The translations under genes and the position numbers were made by a program. Positions 9,301 to 17,414 of a stretch of DNA of 64,000 nucleotides are shown one piece after another. Below the pieces are notes generated by a model, which was not told the DNA's origin, did not search any database, and was given only the letters and a program-made list of their open reading frames with translations. The stretch spans positions 62,001 to 126,000 of the forward strand of contig CAZJRB010000003.1 in NCBI GenBank assembly GCA_964547995.1. The letters run 5' to 3'. How positions within the stretch are numbered: position 1 is the stretch's first letter; each line of letters starts with the position of its first letter. This DNA comes from CAZJRB01 sp964547995 (GTDB lineage Bacteria; Planctomycetota; Planctomycetia; Pirellulales; Thermoguttaceae).

Positions 9301-11118
9301 GAACGGCTCCGGCGCCTCATCCCAGGGGATGCGATAGACGCCCTTGGCCACGTCGACCGGTTCGAGGTAGTTGCGAACCACGGAGAACCACTCCTCGCGC
9401 AGCCCTTCCTGGTTCTGGGTATCGAACTCGGCCAGGCGGGCGCCGAAGTCGCCCAGTGTGTCGCCCATGCCGCGGATGCCGTCCTTGAATAACCCCCGCT
9501 GCTGTCCCACCCGGGCCAGGGTATGGAAGAAGGTAGGCTCGGCGACCGACTTGGGCATCGCGGTCATCGCGCACATTCCCCAGTTGGGGTCGAAGCCGAG
9601 CATGCGATAAAGGAGGGTTGTCACGTACGATCCGTGCAGGCAGTTGCGGTAGGGCCGCTCGATGTTGTTCTGGCAGTTGCCGTGCCCCCCGGAGGCAATC
9701 TCGCTCACCGCGGTGGCCAGGGTTTCGCCGCTGGGCCACTGGAGCGAAAAGCCGTGGCCGTACTCGTGGGCGAACCCGCCCGGCTCGTCCGTAATGGCGA
9801 CCGAACAACCGCCGTATCCGCCCATGGCGGCGCCCTCGCCGGTGTGGGCGCTGAACTTGAATTGCTCCGGGCGGTCCCAATATGGCATCAGGTGCCCGCC
9901 GTATTCCAAGTAGGCATGGAAATACTCGAGCATGGACAGGCAGGCGTCGCGGGCCCGGGCTGCTCTTTCCGTGGTGGCGACCCAGTGGCTCTTCTCATTC
10001 CCGGGGGTGAGGACCACGAAGTGCTCCGTCTCCGCATGCACCCTTCCCGGCTTGCCCGTCCCCGCCTTGACCGGGTAGGCCTTCAAGTTGCCGGGCTGTG
10101 TCTTGAATTCCACCTTGACGAGGCTCTGCTTGACGCGCTCCATTTCCTTGAGGTACACGTCCATGATGAAATCGCGGTCCGCCTTGACGAACTTGTTGCC
10201 GTCGATGCTGCGCTTGGTACCGTCAGGCATACGCAAGATCACGGTGGGCAAAACGCGATCCTCCTCTCTGTGCGGGCTGGCGCGGTGGTTGCCGATCCCG
10301 TCGAAGCCGATCAAGTGCGCCTGGAAGGTGCGCGGAAGATCATGCGGACGAGCCGCAGCGCTGGGGCTAGTCTCCCAGCGCTCCTCGATCACCTTGCCGT
10401 GCCGGCCGTCGAGGGTCGAAACCTCCGGGCCGCCGAGTATCTGATGGACCATCTGGTCGCCCTCCCAGGCCGCTTGCACGTGGTCGCCGCCGGTCGTTTC
10501 GTTGTGGATGACCTCATAGTAGTACTTCCGGCCCTTCTTCATCGGAACCGGCGCCGAGATCTGGCCGGGGTGCTTGTCCCACTGGCCGGGTCGCGAATAG
10601 CTGGAAAGCCCGCACAACATCTTCAGATTCTCGGGGGTTTCGTCCGTGCTGACCAGGAAGAACGCCATTGTGTCGGCAGCGATCTTGAATACGTAGTTCC
10701 CGTCTTCGGGCGGGTGCAGGTAGCCGCGGCAACGCCGCAGGTACCAGTCCGTTCCGACCGGGCTGATTTGCAGCCTATCGTGCTCGACGATCGTCGGTTT
10801 CTTGATCAACCCTTCGGCCGTCGCCTCCAGGAGGCTCGGCCGGCGCGTCCACTGGCGCAGGATCATACCGTCGGCAACCTCGATGAAATCGACGCCCTTG
10901 CGCGGCCACCAGCGCACCACGCGGCGCGTGTACTGGTCGGCCGGGCCGCCACCTTCCTTCACCTCGTACGGTTCGACGCCCTCGACGAGCTTGCCGCCCT
11001 CGGGGTAACGAGCCAGCCCGAAGAAGTCGTACTTGCCGTCTTTCGTGTAAAGGTCACCGGCATCCAACGCGCCGGCTAAGGCCGAAATCAAGCCAATAAC
11101 GAACAAAAGTTGTCTCAT
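6385..11118 (-). CDS. Giant secreted multidomain protein with HEYGH motif (copy 2)
   Basis: The protein has 1577 residues and is a tandem paralogue of 466-5286, sharing long runs such as APHPNGGGWVAATAEVAPTA and DSAIQCMQRSAFHGFYN. I chose ATG 11118 (MRQLLFVIGLISALAGALDA) because GAGGA lies 7 bases upstream and the start matches the paralogue. An in-frame ATG at 11145 would add nine polar residues before the signal peptide. Domain order is the same: signal peptide, PA14-like module, HEYGH at 451-455, beta-helix hexapeptides, LamG-like module, coiled coil and conserved tail. The two copies flank the FGE-like gene, which suggests duplication or one functional assembly. The zinc-peptidase role is inferred from the HExxH pattern only. 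Confidence 0.8.
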   Translation of the reverse strand: MRQLLFVIGLISALAGALDAGDLYTKDGKYDFFGLARYPEGGKLVEGVEPYEVKEGGGPADQYTRRVVRWWPRKGVDFIEVADGMILRQWTRRPSLLEATAEGLIKKPTIVEHDRLQISPVGTDWYLRRCRGYLHPPEDGNYVFKIAADTMAFFLVSTDETPENLKMLCGLSSYSRPGQWDKHPGQISAPVPMKKGRKYYYEVIHNETTGGDHVQAAWEGDQMVHQILGGPEVSTLDGRHGKVIEERWETSPSAAARPHDLPRTFQAHLIGFDGIGNHRASPHREEDRVLPTVILRMPDGTKRSIDGNKFVKADRDFIMDVYLKEMERVKQSLVKVEFKTQPGNLKAYPVKAGTGKPGRVHAETEHFVVLTPGNEKSHWVATTERAARARDACLSMLEYFHAYLEYGGHLMPYWDRPEQFKFSAHTGEGAAMGGYGGCSVAITDEPGGFAHEYGHGFSLQWPSGETLATAVSEIASGGHGNCQNNIERPYRNCLHGSYVTTLLYRMLGFDPNWGMCAMTAMPKSVAEPTFFHTLARVGQQRGLFKDGIRGMGDTLGDFGARLAEFDTQNQEGLREEWFSVVRNYLEPVDVAKGVYRIPWDEAPEPFGVNIIRLAPDEDAETIEVDFQGYHDPDVYSDWRACIVAVDKDGKARYSDLWNKGTMTMPRREGDLRYWLTVTATPRALFRVLSEIYAPRYPWQVTLRGAVPSRPQRSREDLNDIYCASGTGLWRSGMVQPAIPNTECGRRYIERARPILADIERQMEEAETEIRKVNLMQIVMAIKAAVGAADGAPHPNGGGWVAATAEVAPTAFVGPQAAVLDHCKVLDHAAIEDCAILRNHCVVEGHARVGGQAVLEEGVHLDGYQRCWVPVRRPPDFKLPELTFPTDDYGLLANYAMDQAEAMMLESFYRNEKGSKTFFDNVFNGYLYGKPQFVVDGQRRGFAFDGKTQYAEFNRRAADLGAITVDMAVKWQGHGTQTLLDFGADAENRFTLVTASKRGNPEFRAMVDGKCVAHIASSIPLPRNQWAQVRLEIDGQKSALWIDNKPAGEAASAFRPCDAFKPGLAKRNFIAAPRDGGDKFKGVVDSVVIYTKAHGKGFKNLPEPILNAPRSPEKGFAARVRSQVGMSAYEQRERSAEVTGPMGRYLGIMSSKATVRLSELMHRTPEWAEAVEQARELDAWKKKLEKRLSEEFDASPQARELSAKISAIDEQIPPLKQKLDALRKKKAETEQEAVEPSEDLAKLQEQVEEFDTQIAELRERVEQARKDAKAAVAAMPETKAEEKEIARLREQIKPLEAEAKTRLKQALARDNKKELWDTARKELQYVPLYWRVRASQGVGGREALIEQQLEATDPAYRKWTGMRDRLESLEKQSRYRYETYLLQNTDVELLEYRIDELSREARVVQRELQQMKSKAAEAATSPEEFELQRQLTALEEKKAPLHGKLRELKEEFLEKKRIEAGLPEKQKASQDALSEARDKAMARYWQEDSAIQCMQRSAFHGFYNGPYRHGIGSYAAKVVGESRVRVDFGQVRNMAEHYAPENWKTSVDQWDWRTAWEKQGSLDKLPLTKKWLERVKGN

Positions 11119-11200
11119 CACACATTCCTCGTTAACAGAGTTCAAAGGTATGGACTCGTTCGGAAGTTTCGGGACTGCCCGACCGTGGCGCGGTCATCGG

Positions 11201-11235
11201 TCCCCTCTCCCTCTGGAGAAGGCCAGGGGAGAGGG
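11201..11235. repeat. Imperfect inverted repeat (CCCTCTCC...GGAGAGGG)
   Basis: The 187-bp gap upstream of 6385-11118 contains CCCCTCTCCCT and AGGGGAGAGGG facing each other around a short spacer. Elements of this type are scattered in many GC-rich genomes. A related short copy lies at 31012-31032. No other signal was recognised in this gap. Confidence 0.5.
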
Positions 11236-11305
11236 CCTTCGGACGGCAGGAAATCTCGACTCAGTAACTCTTGCACAATGGCTCACCTGCTTGCATGAGC
11301 GAGCG

Positions 11306-12211
11306 TCACTTGCCTTCCTCCTTCGGGCAAAGAATCTTTTCCAGAAAGGCATCAGCGCTCATCGGGGGGGTGAAGTCTTTCTTCCTCTTCAACGACAGGT
11401 GGCACGTCGTGCCCACTTCGTCGCACTTCTCCTTTAGGATCGTCCCAAAGGTGTCGTTGTGGATGGCGTTGCCCATGTTCGTGGGGGGCACGGGGTCGCC
11501 GCCGGTGTATTCAATGTAGATCGGCGGGTCGTCCTTGGTCACGTGCGTCAGCGCGGAACACTCCAGGGACAACTTCTTGTATTTGTCCCAGTTCTCCAAA
11601 AGCTCTTCCGGGCTTTCGGCGCCGACCGACTTCCAGATCATTACGTGCTTCACGGTGAGCATCCCGATCCGCTGCTTCAGCAGGGGAGCGTCCAGGGTGG
11701 TCTGGCCCCATCCGCCGTGCGCACCCGCGATGCGGGTCGACTGGCGGAGCACCGGGTCCTCGTTGTCGGGGTCGGCCATATCGTCGTGCATCGCCAGCCA
11801 GAGCGCGGAGGCGGCACCGGCGGAAACGCCCGTCGCCACGATCCGGTCGGGATCGATGTTCCAGTCCTTGGCCTTGTGACGCAGGAACTGCACCGCCCGG
11901 GCCGCCGCGTAGACGATCTCGGGCTGACGAGCGTCGTTCTTCCCGCCCATCAGCGGGTAGTCGATGGCGGCAACGTGATAGTCGTCCGGGCCTTTCCCGG
12001 GCAGTTGGCCGGGTTTACCGCCCTGGTGCCAACCGCCGCCGTGGATAATGAGCTTCACGCCCACCGGCTTGTCCGACTCGCACTTCCAAAAGTTCATCTT
12101 GTGGCGCGGATGGGGGCCATAGGACACATTCGCCTCGGTGGGCGAAGCCGCCAGGGCCGACGACGACGCCAGGACAGCGGCCACTGCGAAAGTTACGGCG
12201 AGTTTCTTCAT
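11306..12211 (-). CDS. Secreted alpha/beta-hydrolase, carbohydrate-esterase-like
   Basis: The protein has 301 residues with a signal peptide (MKKLAVTFAVAAVLASSSAL). The alpha/beta-hydrolase signatures are the oxyanion-hole motif HGGGW at 57-61 and the nucleophile elbow GVSAG with S130. The family (BD-FAE/esterase-lipase type) removes acyl groups such as acetate or ferulate from plant polysaccharides. The substrate cannot be read from sequence. The conserved C-terminal end (FGTILKEKCDEVGTTC) recurs in the remnant at 12292-12752, showing that a second esterase copy once existed. GGGAG lies 8 bases before ATG 12211. The gene lies 187 bp upstream of the giant protein gene. Confidence 0.85.
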   Translation of the reverse strand: MKKLAVTFAVAAVLASSSALAASPTEANVSYGPHPRHKMNFWKCESDKPVGVKLIIHGGGWHQGGKPGQLPGKGPDDYHVAAIDYPLMGGKNDARQPEIVYAAARAVQFLRHKAKDWNIDPDRIVATGVSAGAASALWLAMHDDMADPDNEDPVLRQSTRIAGAHGGWGQTTLDAPLLKQRIGMLTVKHVMIWKSVGAESPEELLENWDKYKKLSLECSALTHVTKDDPPIYIEYTGGDPVPPTNMGNAIHNDTFGTILKEKCDEVGTTCHLSLKRKKDFTPPMSADAFLEKILCPKEEGK

Positions 12212-12291
12212 GTGATTTCTCCCTTGTTAAGAGTAAAGCAAAACCTTGGACTTGGCAAACAAGACACCGGCGCACGATTGCCGGTCGCCGG

Positions 12292-12752
12292 TTACTCGGA
12301 GTCCTCCGACTTCTGGGGGCACAGGATCCTCTCCAGGAACTCGTCCGAACTCATGGGCGGGTTGGTGTGCCCTTCGACCTCCTTCCTGAATTCCAGGTAA
12401 CACGTCGCACCCACCCGGTCGCATTTCTCCTTCAGAAGCGTCCCGAACATGGTGTGGTGGATGCCGTTCATGGGGCTCGTTGCCGGAATGGGGTCGTTCC
12501 TTCCGGCGTTCCGGCTTCGCCGGTGTTCTTCTCGCCGGTGGCGATGCAGAACTCGCCGTGCGGTCTGAAGTCCTTGCGCTTGACCGGCTGGAGCTTGAAC
12601 GCGTTCCCCTCCGCCGTCCAGTTGCTCAGATCGCCCTTCTCGAAACCGCTGTTCTCGAAGAGCGGGTCCCCGACGCGCGCCACCGGGCGCGCCAGGGCCA
12701 CCGACCCCCATGCCAAGATTGCCAGTGTGAGTGTTGTTGCGAGTTTCCTCAT
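12292..12752 (-). pseudogene. Chimeric remnant: signal-peptide/jelly-roll start joined to esterase end
   Basis: From ATG 12752 one frame encodes a signal peptide and then PVARVGDPLFENSGFEK plus LSNWTAEGNAF. This resembles the start of the carbohydrate-binding-like modules found ahead of GH32-type proteins in this phylum. That frame ends at 12468. A different frame reading to 12292 encodes the last residues of an esterase (NGIHHTMFGTLLKEKCDRVG ... FLERILCPQ), clearly paralogous to the gene at 11306-12211. The two halves are joined out of frame, so this is a deletion or recombination product rather than a working gene. AAGGAAGG precedes the ATG. The same 5' start recurs at 16071. Confidence 0.75.
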
Positions 12753-12771
12753 GTCATGCCTTCCTTACGGA

Positions 12772-12936
12772 TCAGTTTTTCTTCATGTCCTTCGACATTG
12801 CCAGCTCGATGGCTCCCCTGCCCCTTCTTCTCGGCGATGGAGAGTAAGCGACTTCGTATCTTGCGGCCGACGAGGCGAGCAGCCCGGCCATGGTCAACGT
12901 CGCAGCGATAACTCCCAGCAAACCGTGTTTTGTCAT
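12772..12936 (-). pseudogene. 54-residue signal-peptide stub
   Basis: ATG 12936 overlaps the stop of the two-domain sialidase gene as ATGA, with AAAGGAA upstream. The product would be a signal peptide (MTKHGLLGVIAATLTMAGLL) followed by an arginine-rich tail of low-complexity origin (SPSPRRRGRG), ending at 12772. I see no domain. It looks like the 5' end of a lost secreted-protein gene. It could alternatively be a short coupled leader peptide. Confidence 0.4.
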
Positions 12937-15878
12937 TGCCGCGTTCCTTTCGAAGAGTGATCCTTGCCGTTGGTGAGCCATTCCAGCGAGACTTTGGCGA
13001 CCGTGACGGCCTCCGTCAGGAAGTGGTTGCCCTTCTGGCCGCCGCATTCGTAAATGCAGTAGATGGCGCCGTCGGGCCCCACCGCGAGGTCCGGGTAACC
13101 GGCGATACCGGGGTCGAGCACCTTCCGAACCGGCCACGACTTGCCTTCATCGTAGCTCAGGCGCACGGTCAGGTTGCGGCGTGCCCGGCTGCCGCTGTTG
13201 GGATTGACGAACAGAATGCGGTTCTCGTCGGCCTCGGGCTTTGCGCTGAAGCGTTGGATGCTGCCGAAACAGATCGGTTCAAACAATTCCTCGTCGAAAA
13301 CCGGCTGTGTCCAACCCGTCGCCCCATCGGCGCTGAGCGAAACAAGGCGCCGATGCCGGCCGGATTCGTTGCGGATGTTCAGCATCACCCGGCCGTCGGT
13401 CAATTGTACGACGACGGTCTCGCTCGGGTTCTTGATCGTGCCGCCGTCAACCTCATCGCCGTTGCGGCAGACAATATCCCCCCGCTGCCAGGTGGATCCG
13501 TGATCGTCGCTGTAGATCACCGACACGATCGACGGGCGATGCCGCCGGCCGCCGGTCGAGAGCCACACCGGCACGACCAGCCGCCCGTTGGCCAGTTGGA
13601 TGCCGTGCCCGGGTCCCGGGGCGATCACGTTCCAGTTGTAGTCCTCACGGAACTTCTCAAATACGGATGTGATGTCCACGGGTTCGGAGAAGGTACGGCC
13701 GTCGTCATCGCTGCGCATATAGAAGGCGCGGGCGTAATTGACCTGGTAGACCATATGCACCGCGCCGGTCTTATGGTCCACGATCGCCGTCGGGTTATCC
13801 ACGGTCGCGGCGTCTGCGTCGCCGAGTTTTCTGCGCGGTTCCCACGTCTTGCCGCCGTCGGCGCTGCGGCGCAGGAAGATGTCGATGTCGGCCCAGTCGC
13901 CCGGCGTCTTGCGGCCGACGCAGTAGGCCAGCACCGTACCCTTTGCGGTGACCACGATACCGGGAATGCGAAAGACGGCGTATCCGTCCTCGCCGGCTTG
14001 AAACAGCGCGGTTCTTTCAACGCCGTCGGCCGTTTCCGGGGAAGGCTTCATCGCGGCGGCCAGCCCGGCCTTCGTCATGAAGGTCGACAAATCGGACTCA
14101 TCGAACTGCAGGTAGAGCAACTGCCGGCCCTTCTGGCCCAGGAAAACGTGGATGCGAGAGCCGTCGGCAATCATGTCGAGGTAGGAATTACTGTGGATGT
14201 GACCCTCGGGGTTTGCCCCGGCAAAGACGAACCGCGGCTCGCTCCAGGTGCGGCCCTCGTCCTTCGACAGTGAACACCAGACCTCGTTCCGCGCGGCCTT
14301 GTCGAAATGCGGCCGCCGGGGATCGTAACGGTTGTGGATGAACGCGATCAGCGTCTTTGCGTCGCCCAGATGAAAGACCATCGGCGGGGCGTCGGGATGG
14401 ACCAGCTCCGTCGGCTTCGGATCGGTCCAGGTCTTGCCGTCGTCGTCGCTGCGGCTCTCCCAGATGCGGCCCTCGGCCGTGCGGATGAAAACAACCGCCT
14501 TTGCTCCCCCCAGACTGAGCACCGTTCCCTCGTCCATCCGGTCGTACTTCTCGATGCACCAACCGCCGGGCCGCTTGCCAGGCAGCAGTTGCCAGGTCTT
14601 GCCCTTGTCTTCGCCGCGAAGAATATACTGGCGGGTCGTGACGGGCGCGGGGCTTCCCTTGCGGCGCCAGATGCCGTCGTGCGAACCGATCAGCCAGGTG
14701 CCGGCGTCCGTCTCGCACATCCGGACGCACGACATCCCCGTAAACTCGGGATCGTTCTCCGGGCGGATCAGCGTCACGTCCGACCATGTATGCCCGTCGT
14801 CGTCGCTGTAGCGAAATCCGATCGGACAGTTTTCCTGAAGCCCTTTCTTCCCGTCGCCGACCATGCCGGAGATGGGTTGCGTGCCGAAGGCGTAGATGCG
14901 CTTCGAGCCGCGGGGAATCAGCGGGACGAACCCGTGATGCGATTGCGACGAATCGAAGACCACGGCCGGCTCGCTCCACGTCTTGCCCTTGTCCGACGAT
15001 CGCATGGCGAGCATTTCCTTGCCCTGGTACCAGCGCCCGCGGTCGTAGGGGAACAGCACGAGATAGTCCCCCTCCGGCGTGATCGTCGCCCGGGGCACCC
15101 ACACCATCTTGCCCTTTCCGTGGTAGATGACTCGCGCCTTGACCGCTTCGGCGGCCAGGATTCCGATGTCCGGATGCAGTGCGAGCCCTTCCGGCGGCGA
15201 GGCCGGATCGATATCTAGGCCGCCGATGTCCACTGTGCCGGCCCTTCTTGCCCGAGGTCGTGCAGCCTTCTTGTGATCTTTTTGCGTGGTATGGATTGCC
15301 TCTTCAGTTACGGGTTTCAGGTCGCCGCTCGCCGAGAAATCGTACACCCTCATCGTGGCGCGCCAGGGGCGGAACCCGAACGCACACCCCGGCGCAAGCC
15401 CGTGCTTGCCGCTGTAAACTTCCTTGCCGTCAACGCGGAACGTAAGCGTTTTACCCTTGCGGGCGACCTCTACGCGGAACGGCTCCCCCGGGGCGATGAA
15501 ATCGGCGGCGTCGCCGAGGGGCTGCGTTGCACCGAACGCGGGACCTTCCATGAACATTGTTTTCCCGGCCCCGTCGAAACCGAAATGGTTGCCGCCGATT
15601 ACCAGCGAAGCGGCCGTGCCGTTGAGTTGCTCCAGGCTCACCCGGGCGCGGATCGTAAAATCGCCCTCTCCGACCGCCTTGCCCGCGACCAGGTAATTGT
15701 CCTTGCCGCCGCAGAGAAGCCCGCCGTCCTCTTCCTCCCACTTGGCGCCGACCTGGCGAATCGCGATGGCCTTCCCCTTCTCGACGAAGACCGCTTCATC
15801 CGCCGCAAGTTCATTCGCCGCAAGAACGCCGCTACACGCCAACAGCATCGCATAACCCGTGACCATTCTAATCATCAT
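12933..15878 (-). CDS. Two-domain sialidase-like (GH33-type) secreted protein
   Basis: The protein has 981 residues from ATG 15878 (signal peptide MMIRMVTGYAMLLACSG). An alternative ATG at 15917 is preceded by AAAGGA and would lengthen the n-region. Residues about 25-190 look like a LamG/3-keto-disaccharide-hydrolase-type module (FRVDGKEVYSG). Two beta-propeller halves follow, with nine Asp-boxes of S-x-D-x-G-x-T-W type, for example SDDDGHTW, SDDDGKTW, SADGGKTW and SDDHGSTW. Only the second half shows the sialidase FRIP motif (F636-R637), whose arginine binds the substrate carboxylate in GH33 enzymes. The first half may bind rather than cleave. The natural substrate could be sialic acid, Kdo or Dha. 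Its stop overlaps the next ATG. Confidence 0.85.
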   Translation of the reverse strand: MMIRMVTGYAMLLACSGVLAANELAADEAVFVEKGKAIAIRQVGAKWEEEDGGLLCGGKDNYLVAGKAVGEGDFTIRARVSLEQLNGTAASLVIGGNHFGFDGAGKTMFMEGPAFGATQPLGDAADFIAPGEPFRVEVARKGKTLTFRVDGKEVYSGKHGLAPGCAFGFRPWRATMRVYDFSASGDLKPVTEEAIHTTQKDHKKAARPRARRAGTVDIGGLDIDPASPPEGLALHPDIGILAAEAVKARVIYHGKGKMVWVPRATITPEGDYLVLFPYDRGRWYQGKEMLAMRSSDKGKTWSEPAVVFDSSQSHHGFVPLIPRGSKRIYAFGTQPISGMVGDGKKGLQENCPIGFRYSDDDGHTWSDVTLIRPENDPEFTGMSCVRMCETDAGTWLIGSHDGIWRRKGSPAPVTTRQYILRGEDKGKTWQLLPGKRPGGWCIEKYDRMDEGTVLSLGGAKAVVFIRTAEGRIWESRSDDDGKTWTDPKPTELVHPDAPPMVFHLGDAKTLIAFIHNRYDPRRPHFDKAARNEVWCSLSKDEGRTWSEPRFVFAGANPEGHIHSNSYLDMIADGSRIHVFLGQKGRQLLYLQFDESDLSTFMTKAGLAAAMKPSPETADGVERTALFQAGEDGYAVFRIPGIVVTAKGTVLAYCVGRKTPGDWADIDIFLRRSADGGKTWEPRRKLGDADAATVDNPTAIVDHKTGAVHMVYQVNYARAFYMRSDDDGRTFSEPVDITSVFEKFREDYNWNVIAPGPGHGIQLANGRLVVPVWLSTGGRRHRPSIVSVIYSDDHGSTWQRGDIVCRNGDEVDGGTIKNPSETVVVQLTDGRVMLNIRNESGRHRRLVSLSADGATGWTQPVFDEELFEPICFGSIQRFSAKPEADENRILFVNPNSGSRARRNLTVRLSYDEGKSWPVRKVLDPGIAGYPDLAVGPDGAIYCIYECGGQKGNHFLTEAVTVAKVSLEWLTNGKDHSSKGTRQ

Positions 15879-16071
15879 GTGTCTCTGCCTTTCCGTACAA
15901 AGGAGACGATCGCTCATTGCGTCCTTTCTTTCCCACTCTTGCCGAGGTCTCCCTCTTTTCGAAACCGCTGTTCTCGAAAAGCGGCGTGCCGACTCGCGCA
16001 ACCGGGCGCGCGCCGGCCATCGTCGATGCCATGAGGGTGGCCAGTGGCAGTGTTGCCGCGAGTGTTCTCAT
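15868..16071 (-). pseudogene. 67-residue 5' stub, paralogous to the start at 12752
   Basis: ATG 16071 has a strong AAGGAG upstream. The product is a signal peptide (MRTLAATLPLATLMASTMAG) followed by RPVARVGTPLFENSGFEK, nearly identical to the stub at 12752. The sequence then loses similarity and the frame stops at 15868, inside the start region of the sialidase gene. It keeps initiation and export signals but no domain. It is most simply a gene body lost by deletion; translation could be coupled to the sialidase. Confidence 0.6.
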
Positions 16072-16158
16072 TCGGTTCTCCTTACTGCTTCCTCTTCCGA
16101 TAAAACGACAAAGGGCAGCGTGGCGGCTGCTTCCAGCCTCCCTACGCCTTCTGACCCT

Positions 16159-17367
16159 CTAGTCAGCACGACGCACGTCGATTTCAACTTCTTTGCTGTA
16201 CTCTTTCTTGCTGCCGTCCTTCATGATCACTTCCACGGTAGCCTTCACAGTGAACGCAGGCAGTGCGGCAGGAAGTTCAGGCAGTTCCCACCGCATGGCC
16301 ACGCCGGCCGCATCCTCCAGGATCGTCTGCTTTTCCGCGTTCAGCGCCGTCCGACCCGGACGCGGCCTGCTGCTGTATCGAGCGCCATCACGGGGCCCAC
16401 TATACATGAGGAGGCCGCCCGGTTGGTCCTTCTTCGAGTCGGGGTTTTGCGGCATGCCGATGGAAACAACCTCTCCAACGTCGACATAACTGGAATTGCA
16501 GTCTACGATCTCGTTCGGACGTTCACCGATGACGCGCTCAATAGTGATGCCCGTGTTGCGGCCGTTCAGGTCTATCGTTTCGCCCGTGGTGCCGCCGGGC
16601 GTGTTCGCCAAATTGACGAGCAGCCCCAGCGTAATGTTTTCGCACCCTTCCAAAACGATGGATGCGTCGCCTCCAAACTTGCTGGCAATGAGAGGCGCCT
16701 CCACTCCGCTGGAATCGACGAGCCAGATGGCCTCCTGCTCGTGAGTTCCCCCCATGGTCCCAGCCGTCAACAGGAACCCGTCCTGGATACCGCATGTGTG
16801 GTCGGCTTTCCGTCCGTCAAAGAAAATCGGCCACGTCCCGCGGTACGGCGTCCCCGTCGGTTTCTGCCGGGTCCACGCCTCTTCCTTGGGCGGCCGCACG
16901 GTCCACGAGCCGATCGTGCCCAGACTGATCACGCGAACATGGTTGCGGTGTTTGTTGTAGATCATGCACAGACGCTTCCACGAGCCGTCCGGCCGGAACC
17001 CGATATACGTGTGGGCGGTCGTATCGGGATTCAGCGCAAGCTCGGCGTTTTTGTCAAGGATCAGCGTCACATCGTCACGCGGGATATCGATGCGATCGTT
17101 GATGACATACTTGCCGGCCAGCACCACGGTGGTGCGCTTGTTGGCCATCGCCCATTCGATAGCCAACTGCGCATCGGCATCCCCGAAGAGAATCTTGTCG
17201 CCATCGAGACCGCGGACGATGGTGCGCGCATCCTGCCGCGACACCAGCGCCGTGTCGTCCCGCCATGAGTTCTCCGCGGCCTGCACGTTCGACAGAACCG
17301 CCAGTCCAACGGCCATGGCCGCGAGCTGAAATGATTTCGCGTGGGTGTTTGTATGTCTCATATTCAT
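16159..17367 (-). CDS. Secreted right-handed beta-helix (pectin-lyase-fold-like) protein
   Basis: The protein has 402 residues. I chose ATG 17367 (MNMRHTNTHAKSFQLAAMAV) because GGAG lies 8 bases upstream and a signal peptide follows; the longer frame would run into the neighbouring sialidase gene. The body has short strand-turn repeats typical of parallel beta-helices, such as DVTLILDKNAELALN, ASIVLEGCENITLGLLVN and GRNTGITIERVIGE. Proteins of this fold include polysaccharide lyases and GH28/GH49/GH110-type hydrolases. I cannot assign a family or catalytic residues. It lies 47 bp upstream of no promoter-like sequence and appears cotranscribed with 17415-18599. Confidence 0.75.
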   Translation of the reverse strand: MNMRHTNTHAKSFQLAAMAVGLAVLSNVQAAENSWRDDTALVSRQDARTIVRGLDGDKILFGDADAQLAIEWAMANKRTTVVLAGKYVINDRIDIPRDDVTLILDKNAELALNPDTTAHTYIGFRPDGSWKRLCMIYNKHRNHVRVISLGTIGSWTVRPPKEEAWTRQKPTGTPYRGTWPIFFDGRKADHTCGIQDGFLLTAGTMGGTHEQEAIWLVDSSGVEAPLIASKFGGDASIVLEGCENITLGLLVNLANTPGGTTGETIDLNGRNTGITIERVIGERPNEIVDCNSSYVDVGEVVSIGMPQNPDSKKDQPGGLLMYSGPRDGARYSSRPRPGRTALNAEKQTILEDAAGVAMRWELPELPAALPAFTVKATVEVIMKDGSKKEYSKEVEIDVRRAD

Positions 17368-17414
17368 CTGTGTTCTCCGTGGATCATCGTTCCGACCCGT
17401 TGTCCGGCATTTTG

